Source: RUG11237 sp964450185
Lineage (GTDB): Bacteria > Bacillota > Clostridia > Lachnospirales > Lachnospiraceae
Direction of reading: 5' to 3'
NCBI GenBank assembly: GCA_964450185.1
Contig: CAYVCL010000033.1
Location: 1 to 30,596 of the forward strand
Length of the DNA: 30,596 nucleotides
Shown: positions 24,624 to 30,596 of the stretch, one piece after another
Position numbering within the stretch: position 1 is the first letter of the stretch
Layout of the letters: every line of letters begins with the position of its first letter
Position numbers and translations under genes: made by a program
The notes under the pieces: generated by a model
The model's database searches: none
The model's input: only the letters and a program-made list of their open reading frames with translations
Told to the model about the DNA's origin: nothing

Positions 24624-25809
24624 TCTTGTGGTTACAGAACTGGGGAACACTCTTGTGGCAGCCGGCTATCAAGAGGGCTCCCCGTTGTGGTTTGAGTGTA
24701 GAAGAACAGATGAAGTATCCATTTTGGGAAATATTTATGTGGGAAAGGTAATGAATATCGTAAAAAATATTCAGGCGGCTTTTGTGCAGATTGCGGATGG
24801 AATTATCTGCTATTATTCCTTAAAAGAGAATCCTAATCCTGTGTATATTAAAAAAGTAGGCAAAAGTGAGCTGGTACAGGGGGATGAAATTCTGGTTCAG
24901 GTGGAGAAAGAAGCGTTAAAAACGAAAGATCCGGTAGCTTCTTCCAACTTAAATATTCCCGGAAAATATATGGCACTTACTACAGGAAATCAGAAAATTG
25001 GAATTTCCAGTAAGATTTCCCATGAAAAAAAGCAGAAATTAAAAAGTTTTTTTGCTGCTTTGGATTTGCAGGGGAACGGAATTGTAGTTCGTACCAACGC
25101 TGCCATGGCCAGTGAAGAAGTGTTACAGAAAGAATTTGATTTTTTAATGCAGCGGCTGCAAAAAATCAAGGAAAATGCCATTCACAGAACGGCTTTTAGT
25201 TTACTGTACAAGGCAGATTCCTTTTATCTGCAGCAGCTTCGCAATTCTTATACTGGCGAATTGGATAAAATTATTACAGATGTAAAAAGTGTATACACAG
25301 AAATGGAAGAATATCTGTCTGTGTATCAGCCGGAAGATAAGGAACGATTAACTTTTTATGAAGATAAGAACTTATCTTTAGCATCGCTGTATAATATAAC
25401 AAGAGATTTAGAACGGGCATTACAGCCTCAGGTATGGATGAAATCGGGGGCATATCTTGTAATTGAACCTACCGAAGCATGTACGGTAATTGATGTAAAT
25501 ACAGGAAAGTGCGACAGCAAGCGTAAAGACCGACAGAAAACCTTTTTAAAGATTAACTTAGAAGCTGCAAAAGAAGTGGCAAATCAGATAAAGCTTAGAA
25601 ATTTATCCGGCATTATTTTAGTGGATTTTATTGATTTAGAGCAGGAAGAAGATAGAGCCAGATTAATGCATGAGTTACATGAATTGTTAAAGAAAGATGC
25701 AATTCCAACGAATTTAGTTGACATGACAAAGCTTCAACTGGTGGAGATTACCAGAAAGAAGCAAAAGAAGCCGTTGCATGAACAGATAACTTTAAGGGAT
25801 GTAAGGTGA
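24616..25809 (+). CDS. Ribonuclease E/G family protein, short form
   Basis: RNase E/G enzymes cut single-stranded AU-rich RNA and mature rRNA. The 397-residue protein has the S1-like RNA-binding region (GNIYVGKVMNIVKNIQAAFVQI, about 35-56) and the catalytic DNase-I-like domain. Its two Mg-binding aspartates are D293 in VIDVNTGK and D337 in LVDFIDLE, 44 residues apart as in E. coli RNase E. It ends at EITRKKQKKPLHEQITLRDVR, so the CPxCxG zinc-link that joins subunits in RNase E/G is absent. The start at 24616 follows GGGAGAAG and overlaps the DUF2344 gene by 8 bases. Confidence 0.92.
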   Translation: MSNLVVTELGNTLVAAGYQEGSPLWFECRRTDEVSILGNIYVGKVMNIVKNIQAAFVQIADGIICYYSLKENPNPVYIKKVGKSELVQGDEILVQVEKEALKTKDPVASSNLNIPGKYMALTTGNQKIGISSKISHEKKQKLKSFFAALDLQGNGIVVRTNAAMASEEVLQKEFDFLMQRLQKIKENAIHRTAFSLLYKADSFYLQQLRNSYTGELDKIITDVKSVYTEMEEYLSVYQPEDKERLTFYEDKNLSLASLYNITRDLERALQPQVWMKSGAYLVIEPTEACTVIDVNTGKCDSKRKDRQKTFLKINLEAAKEVANQIKLRNLSGIILVDFIDLEQEEDRARLMHELHELLKKDAIPTNLVDMTKLQLVEITRKKQKKPLHEQITLRDVR

Positions 25810-25817
25810 GGTAGAAC

Positions 25818-26372
25818 ATGAAGCTAATTGACTTAAAAAAGGTAAAAGATGCAACGTACTTAAAAAATTATGTGCTTACTTATGTGAACAAAGCAGGCAG
25901 GAAGAAAGAATATGAAATTGTAAGCCGCAGGGAACTAAAGACACCGGAAGATATCGGACAAGAATCTTCCGGTGTATCTGTTGCGGTCACTATGGGAGAG
26001 AAACTTTTGCTGTTGCGTGAATTTCGCATGGGTGTAAATAGGGAAATCTTTAATCTGGTAGCCGGAATGATAGAAGAAGGGGAAACTTTGGAAGAATGTA
26101 TTCAACGTGAACTTTATGAAGAAACAGGGCTTTCTGTAAAAAGAATCACCAAAATTCTTCCTCCGTCCTTTGCAGCGGTAGCAATTTCGGATACGGTAAC
26201 AAACATAGCTTTTGTGGAAGCGGAAGGAGAATTTAGCGACCATACTTCAGAAAACGAGCAGATTAAGCCAAAGTTTTATACCAGAGAAGAAGTGAAAGAA
26301 TTGCTAAAGACAGAAACCTTCAGTTCCCGTTGCCAGTTGATTGCTTATATGTTTGCGGAGTATCCGTGGTAA
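25818..26372 (+). CDS. NUDIX hydrolase, ADP-ribose pyrophosphatase-like
   Basis: The 184-residue product has an N-terminal beta region (YLKNYVLTYVNKAGRKKEYEIVSRRE) typical of ADP-ribose or nucleotide-sugar pyrophosphatases. Its full Nudix box runs from the glycine of AGMIEEGETLEECIQRELYEETG, near residues 83-105. After the box comes PSFAAVAISDTVTNIAFVEAEG. It starts nine bases after the RNase gene and is in the same direction, so it is probably part of the operon. The substrate is inferred only from overall similarity. Confidence 0.88.
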   Translation: MKLIDLKKVKDATYLKNYVLTYVNKAGRKKEYEIVSRRELKTPEDIGQESSGVSVAVTMGEKLLLLREFRMGVNREIFNLVAGMIEEGETLEECIQRELYEETGLSVKRITKILPPSFAAVAISDTVTNIAFVEAEGEFSDHTSENEQIKPKFYTREEVKELLKTETFSSRCQLIAYMFAEYPW

Positions 26373-26451
26373 TATCCGTGCTTCAATAGAACTGAAATGT
26401 TACAATGTGATTGATAAAATTGTCAAAAAAACGGTTATTTTTGCGAAAACA

Positions 26452-26479
26452 TGTACAAAAAATGAAAAAAGTTTATAAT
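26452..26479 (+). promoter_or_regulatory. Promoter of the BspA-like gene
   Basis: A perfect TATAAT (26474-26479) lies 16 bases after TGTACA (26452-26457). The region is very A-rich. The leader is about 35 bases and contains AGGGAGG before the ATG. Confidence 0.65.
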
Positions 26480-26520
26480 AAAGTTGTAACAAATAAGGGA
26501 TTATTAGGGAGGATAATATA

Positions 26521-29500
26521 ATGAAGAAGCGAAAAATAGTCGTATCATTGACGGTAGTAGCTGCCATGATGGCGGCTTCAGCGAATGTTTCAAAAGTAAT
26601 GGCAGCCGAAACGAACCATGAAGAAATCGTATTGAGTGAAGTACAGGTTAGTGAAGAAGGCGATTTTGTTATTGAAGATGGTGTGTTGGTTGAGTATCAG
26701 GGGAATGCTGAGGATATCGTGATTCCGGAAGGCGTGGTAGAGATAGGGGATAATGCGTTTGCAGGTAATACGGACTTGAAAAGCATTGAATTTCCTTCTG
26801 GTTTAAAATGTATAGGAAAGTCAGCATTTGTAGGATGCAATAATTTGAGCAGTATTAAACTTTCACTTGGTTTGACAACGATAGAAGATTATGCATTTGT
26901 ACGTTGCTCTAAGTTGAGAAGTATAGAAATACCATCTAGTGTAACGAGTATTAGCGATACAACGTTTTTTTGGTCTGAGATGCCTTATACCCAAAAATCT
27001 CCTTATCTTAACATAACGATATTTTGTGAACAAGACTCTTATGCGGAAACATATGCAAAAAGCAAAGGATTATCGTATCGATATATAGAAAGTGATGCTA
27101 GTGATTTTGTGATTGAAGATGGTGTGCTGATAGAGTATCAGGGTTCCGGTGGAGATATTGTAATACCGGAAGGTGTGACTGGTATTGGAAAAGAAGCATT
27201 TGCTAAATTCCATAATGTGGAGAGTGTAAAAATACCGGAAGGTGTGACTACGATAGGAGATAAAGCATTTGCTGATTGTCGCGATTTGACTAATATAGAA
27301 ATACCATCGAGTGTGACAACCGTAGGTAAATATGCGTTTGAAGAAACAAAATGGTTGGAAAATAAGCGGGAAGAAAATCTGTTAGTTATTGTAAATGGGG
27401 TTTTAATAGATGGAAGGACATGCAACGATGATGTGATTATTCCGGAAGGAGTAACTTATATTGCAGGTGGCGCATTTTATAATTGCAGTAATTTGCGCAG
27501 TATAGAGATTCCAAAGAGTGTAACAGGAATAGGATGTAGCGCATTTTTGCGCTGTAGCAGCTTAGAAAGTATAGAAATACCAAGCGGTGTGACCAGTATA
27601 GAAGACGGTACGTTTGGGAGTTGTAGCAGTTTGACCACGGTAGAAATCCCGACGAGTGTAACCAATATAGGGGATAGTGCTTTCAGCTTTTGTGAAAAAT
27701 TAATAAATGTAGAAATTCCTTCAGGTGTGACTACGATAGGAGAAAATGCATTTTCATACTGCAGCAGCTTAGAAAGTATAGAAATTCCAGCTGTAGTAAC
27801 AGGCATAGGAGATGAAGCGTTTTATTGTTGTAGTAATCTGAGTAATATAGAAATTCTTACAAGTGCCGTAAACATAAATTATTATGATGCATTTGCAGGA
27901 ACAATGTGGTTGGAAAATAGACGGGAAGAAAATCCGTTAGTCATTGTGAATGGGGTTTTAATAGATGGAAAGACATGCAGCGGTGATGTGGTAATTCCGG
28001 AAGGTGTAACAAATATAGGGAAAGAAGCATTTTATAATTGCAGTGATTTAAATAGTGTAGAACTTCCGTCTGGTGTAACAGAAATTGGGGAAAAGGCATT
28101 TGCATCCTGCGATAATTTGAAGAATATAAACATTCCGGAAGGCGTGACGAGCATAGGAAATGAAGCGTTTAGTGGCTGTTCTGGTTTGAGCAGTATAGAA
28201 CTTCCGTCTGGTGTGACATCCATAGGAAACAGTGCATTTGAAAATTGCAGTAATTTGAGTGATATAAAGATTCCGAAAACTGCGATAGAGATAGGAGATA
28301 CGGTATTTGAGGGGACAAAGTGGCTGGAGAGTAAGCGGGAAGATAATTCGTTGATTGTTGTAAATGGAACTTTGATAGATGCAAAGGCTTGTAGTGAAGA
28401 GGAGGTGGTAATTCCAGAAGGCATAACTCGTATAGCTAGCAGAGCCTTTGAAGACTGTGATTTGAAAAGAATATCCTTATCTTCTAGTGTGATGAGTATA
28501 GGTGATAGTGCATTTTATTGTTGCGGTAAATTGGAGAGTATAGAGCTTTCGCCTAACTTGACAAGTATAGGAGAAAACGTGTTCGGCTATTGTTTTAAAC
28601 TGGATAGTATAGAAATACCATCTAGTGTAACGAGTATAGGAACTTCGGCATTTGCAAGGTATTGGACGTTTTATCCATGTACTTTATTGCGGATATACTG
28701 CGAAGAGGGTTCTTATGCTGAAACCTATGCGAAGGAAAATGGAATCTCATATAGTTACATAGAAACAGTTACACCGGATAAGCCAAATCCAACGGTGGAA
28801 CCAAGTCCAAGTGCAGAACCAAGTCCAAGTGCAGAACCAAGTCCAAGCGTGGAACCGAGTCCAAGCGTGGAACCGAGTCCAAGCGTAGAACCGAGTCCAA
28901 GTGCAGAGCCAAGCCCAAGCGTGGAACCAAGTCCAAGCGTGGAACCAAGTCCAAGCGTGGAACCAAGTCCAAGCGTGGAACCAAGTCCAAGTGCAGAGCC
29001 AAGCCCAAGTGTGGAACTGAGTCCAAGTGCAGCACCAACCCCTACTGTAAGTGAGGCGGCACAGAAAGCTCAGACTATCACTGCAGAAGACATTACAAAA
29101 ACATACGGTGATAAGGCATTTAATATAGGCGCAAAATCTGATGGCAATGGAAAACTCACCTATACATCCAGTGATAAAAAGGTGGCAGCAGTATCTGCGA
29201 ATGGTAAAGTTAACATCAAGGGTTGTGGAAAGACTACAATTACCATCAAAGCGTCTGAAACAAAAGACTATGAAGCAACGGAAAAGAAGATAACCATTAC
29301 CGTAAAGCCGAAAAAACAGAAAATTGCTTCTGCAAAATCAACAAAAGCCAAAACCATAACTATAAAATGGAAAAAAGACACCAAAGCAACCGGTTATATT
29401 TTGCAGTATTCAACGGATAAGAACTTTAAGAAAGATGTAAAGAAAGTAACAATTTCAAATAATAAAGTAACCACTAAGAAAATTAGTAAGTTAAAGACAG

Positions 29501-29601
29501 GGAAGAAGTATTATGTAAGAGTTTGCTCCTACAAAAAAGCTGATACAGCCAAAATTCAGGGAAGTTATAGCTCTGTAAAATCTGTGAAAGTGAAGAAGTA
29601 A
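26521..29601 (+). CDS. BspA-like leucine-rich repeat surface protein with PSP stalk
   Basis: This 1026-residue secreted protein starts with a Sec signal (KKRKIVVSLTVVAAMMAAS, cleavage likely after VMAAE near 29). Residues ~50-745 hold about 20 or more LRR_5/BspA repeats of roughly 23 residues (SIEIPSSVTSIGDSAF.NCS pattern). They are interrupted at intervals by capping stretches such as WLENKREENLLVIVNGVLID. Residues 759-836 are 13 tandem [VA]EPSPS units forming a rigid stalk. Then follow an MBG/Big-like Ig domain (ITAEDITKTYGDKAFNIGAKS) and a C-terminal fibronectin III-like domain (TITIKWKKDTKATGYILQYS). There is no LPXTG motif. Such proteins bind host or microbial surfaces in related bacteria; the ligand here is unknown. 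Confidence 0.93.
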   Translation: MKKRKIVVSLTVVAAMMAASANVSKVMAAETNHEEIVLSEVQVSEEGDFVIEDGVLVEYQGNAEDIVIPEGVVEIGDNAFAGNTDLKSIEFPSGLKCIGKSAFVGCNNLSSIKLSLGLTTIEDYAFVRCSKLRSIEIPSSVTSISDTTFFWSEMPYTQKSPYLNITIFCEQDSYAETYAKSKGLSYRYIESDASDFVIEDGVLIEYQGSGGDIVIPEGVTGIGKEAFAKFHNVESVKIPEGVTTIGDKAFADCRDLTNIEIPSSVTTVGKYAFEETKWLENKREENLLVIVNGVLIDGRTCNDDVIIPEGVTYIAGGAFYNCSNLRSIEIPKSVTGIGCSAFLRCSSLESIEIPSGVTSIEDGTFGSCSSLTTVEIPTSVTNIGDSAFSFCEKLINVEIPSGVTTIGENAFSYCSSLESIEIPAVVTGIGDEAFYCCSNLSNIEILTSAVNINYYDAFAGTMWLENRREENPLVIVNGVLIDGKTCSGDVVIPEGVTNIGKEAFYNCSDLNSVELPSGVTEIGEKAFASCDNLKNINIPEGVTSIGNEAFSGCSGLSSIELPSGVTSIGNSAFENCSNLSDIKIPKTAIEIGDTVFEGTKWLESKREDNSLIVVNGTLIDAKACSEEEVVIPEGITRIASRAFEDCDLKRISLSSSVMSIGDSAFYCCGKLESIELSPNLTSIGENVFGYCFKLDSIEIPSSVTSIGTSAFARYWTFYPCTLLRIYCEEGSYAETYAKENGISYSYIETVTPDKPNPTVEPSPSAEPSPSAEPSPSVEPSPSVEPSPSVEPSPSAEPSPSVEPSPSVEPSPSVEPSPSVEPSPSAEPSPSVELSPSAAPTPTVSEAAQKAQTITAEDITKTYGDKAFNIGAKSDGNGKLTYTSSDKKVAAVSANGKVNIKGCGKTTITIKASETKDYEATEKKITITVKPKKQKIASAKSTKAKTITIKWKKDTKATGYILQYSTDKNFKKDVKKVTISNNKVTTKKISKLKTGKKYYVRVCSYKKADTAKIQGSYSSVKSVKVKK
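28795..29028 (+). repeat. 18-base tandem repeat, 13 units, coding for [VA]E(P/L)SPS
   Basis: Thirteen in-frame 18-base units alternate GTG/GTA GAA and GCA GAA/GAG followed by a CC-AGTCCAAG core. Unit 13 has Leu in place of the first Pro. Because the unit length is a multiple of three, copy-number changes would alter stalk length without breaking the frame. Confidence 0.9.
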
Positions 29602-29650
29602 AAAATTGAATTATGGGGGGAACGGATATGGTGATGTTTCGAAGTAACTT

Positions 29651-29717
29651 CTCGGTGCAGTTTTATAATCTGACAGCAGATTGTGCCGAGTAAATAATGT
29701 TGTCAGTTAACTGCACC
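29651..29717 (+). promoter_or_regulatory. Segment with two mutually exclusive hairpins
   Basis: Fold A pairs CTCGGTGCA (29651-29659) with TGTGCCGAG (29682-29690, two G-T pairs) plus an inner AATCTG/CAGATT. Fold B pairs GGTGCAGTT (29654-29662) with AACTGCACC (29709-29717) plus CTGACA/TGTCAG (29670-29675 with 29701-29706). The folds share bases and cannot coexist. This lies between the BspA-like gene and the broken methyltransferase gene; function unknown. Confidence 0.4.
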
Positions 29718-29753
29718 TTTGAAAATTTCAATAATCAAAAAGGAGTAGTTATC

Positions 29754-30274
29754 ATGAATATAGAAAAATTAAGAGAAAACTGGCTAACCGGGGAGTACGA
29801 AGCCACCATAAAAGGCTGGGAATTCTCCCACATAGAAGGTAAAGTGAAAGAGGACGAACTGCCATGGAATTATAAACATATTATTCAAAAGTATTTGAAA
29901 TCCACAGATAAAATTCTGGACATAGACACTGGTGGAGGAGAGTACAGGTAGGCGAAGATAACGATTGGGATTTGATAAAAAGATTATTGCCGAAAGCAAA
30001 GAAAAACTATCCCGGCCATAATCTACAAACCCAAGCAAAAACCTTCGAAACCCAAGGTTTCACCCTACTAGAACAAGATGAAGCCCATCCTTCCATCTAT
30101 TTCTACGACACCAAAGCCCTAATCTGGTTCGCAAAAATAATACCATGGGAATTTCAAGGCTTTACCGTCCAAAGTGCCTTTCAGCACCTACTTGACGTAG
30201 AAGAACAAATCAAAACCCAAGGCTTCATAAAAGGAACCACCCACCGCTTCTACCTCGTTGCAAGAAAATTATAG
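29754..30274 (+). pseudogene. Class I SAM-dependent methyltransferase, internally deleted and frameshifted
   Basis: The first half, from an ATG at 29754 after AGGAG, reads MNIEKLRENWLTGEYEAT and reaches motif I, KILDIDTGGGE, the SAM-binding loop, then stops at 29949-29951. The second half resumes in another frame at about 29945 with QVGEDNDWDLIKRLLPKAKK and runs to 30274 (ending THRFYLVARKL), the usual C-terminus of this family. The central part between motif I and this segment, roughly 80-100 residues in intact relatives, is missing, so an internal deletion rather than a simple frameshift is likely. Codons in the second half favour C-ending forms (ACC, GCC, TTC), unlike the neighbours, hinting at acquisition from elsewhere. 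Confidence 0.8.
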
Positions 30275-30305
30275 GAATGTCAAGTTCATAAATTATCTAT
30301 TTTAA

Positions 30306-30417
30306 TTGCTGGTTACCAAGACCAGCACCTAAGTGGTACAACATCTTCCCCGAAAGACTGTTCCGGTCTGTCTTTCGGGGAAGATGTTGTACCACTTAGG
30401 TGCGTCCCGGCAACCAA
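30306..30417 (+). repeat. Long hairpin H3 (112 bases, hairpin family member)
   Basis: A perfect 34-bp stem (30325-30358 with 30370-30403) is closed by the 11-base loop TGTTCCGGTCT (30359-30369). AAGACCAGC (30318-30326) enters the stem and GCGTCCC (30402-30408) leaves it, matching H2 and H1. The base is TTG..GGTT (30306-30314) with AACC..CAA-type pairing near 30411-30417. An A-rich stretch follows, not a T run. The -35 of the rplU promoter is 32 bases further on. Confidence 0.9.
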
Positions 30418-30448
30418 AAACAAAAAAACAAAAATTTCACGAACCCAC

Positions 30449-30477
30449 TTGACATCCCTAACATTTGATGGTATTAT
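30449..30477 (+). promoter_or_regulatory. Sigma-A promoter of rplU
   Basis: A perfect TTGACA (30449-30454) and TATTAT (30472-30477) are separated by 17 bases. Transcription should begin near 30484. Confidence 0.88.
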
Positions 30478-30483
30478 GTTCAA

Positions 30484-30560
30484 GTATGCCGCACAGTGAG
30501 GTTATAAGTCTGATTTTCAGCACCGTAGCTGGCGAGTAATTTAAGGTAGGAGGTGCCCGT
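30484..30560 (+). promoter_or_regulatory. Ribosomal protein L21 leader
   Basis: The ~77-base leader contains TGCCGCACAGTGAGGTT, a CAGC-ACCGTA-GCTG hairpin (around 30519-30532), GGCGAG and then TAAGGTAGGAGGTG overlapping the ribosome site. This matches my memory of the L21 leader of Firmicutes, where L21 is thought to bind its own mRNA and limit translation. Exact boundaries are inferred. Confidence 0.65.
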
Positions 30561-30596
30561 ATGTACGCAATTATTGCAACAGGTGGTAAACAGTAC
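30561..30596 (+). CDS. rplU: 50S ribosomal protein L21 (5' end only)
   Basis: Only the first 12 codons, MYAIIATGGKQY, are in the window; the gene continues past its edge. This N-terminus is characteristic of L21. The AGGAGGTG site, the L21-type leader and the upstream radical SAM / DUF2344 / RNase E/G genes support the call. Confidence 0.93.
   Translation, partial: MYAIIATGGKQY

Noticed and set aside
28795..29028. CRISPR array
   Set aside because: The repeats are contiguous, coding and without spacers; no cas gene is present.
28769..29038. Minus-strand frame of repeated LDLVPRLDLV-type residues
   Set aside because: It is the complement of the PSP tandem repeat of the BspA-like gene.

Overview
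The window reads as a chromosomal segment of a low-GC Gram-positive bacterium of the class Clostridia, most likely Lachnospiraceae. The reasons are: AT-rich DNA with strong AGGAGG ribosome sites and sigma-A promoters with 17-base spacers; a GerW/YtfJ-type sporulation protein next to a DUF2953 protein; a DUF4179 anti-sigma factor paired with an ECF sigma factor; the gene order rpmB - Asp23/YloU - DAK2/FakA - recG; and the order TIGR03960 radical SAM - DUF2344 - RNase E/G upstream of rplU. This assignment is inferred from family knowledge; no 16S or other taxonomic marker is present.

Layout. 22-3944: a secreted protein of Ig-like (MBG/YDG-type) repeats, a Gx/ECF-S-like membrane protein and ruvAB. 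3956-9603: a promoter, zapA and its terminator, then a U32 protein of RlhA type, an FtsW/RodA glycosyltransferase and its class B penicillin-binding protein, so much of this block concerns division and wall synthesis. 9614-12155: a NUDIX hydrolase with its own promoter, an unrecognised 111-residue protein, DUF2953, GerW and a 45-residue membrane peptide. 12180-16840: rpmB (minus) diverges from Asp23, FakA and RecG. 16846-20347: an ECF sigma/anti-sigma pair with a likely autoregulated promoter, then an AAA+ ATPase with an unrecognised N-terminal half. 20364-21500: pilT alone on the minus strand.

21501-22015 is a 0.6 kb gene-free stretch containing two very long hairpins, followed by the promoter of the radical SAM / DUF2344 / RNase E/G / NUDIX run (22067-26372). 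26452-30274 is accessory: a large BspA-like leucine-rich-repeat surface protein with a Pro-Ser-Pro repeat stalk, a segment with two alternative folds, and a methyltransferase gene broken by an internal deletion. A third long hairpin (30306-30417), a promoter, an L21 leader and the first 12 codons of rplU close the window.

The main discovery candidate is the set of three long intergenic hairpins (H1 21501-21766 read on minus; H2 21881-21982 plus; H3 30306-30417 plus). Their perfect stems (36, 20 and 34 bp) are unrelated in sequence. All three share a motif ending in CAGC on the 5' side of the stem and GCGTCCC on the 3' side, and TTG/CAA-like outer ends. H2 and H3 also share an 11-base apical loop (9 of 11 identical). 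Each lies, in the same relative orientation, directly upstream of a sigma-A-like promoter (pilT, radical SAM operon, rplU). Conserved loops on freely varying but perfectly paired stems are what selection on structure looks like. No such element is known to me.
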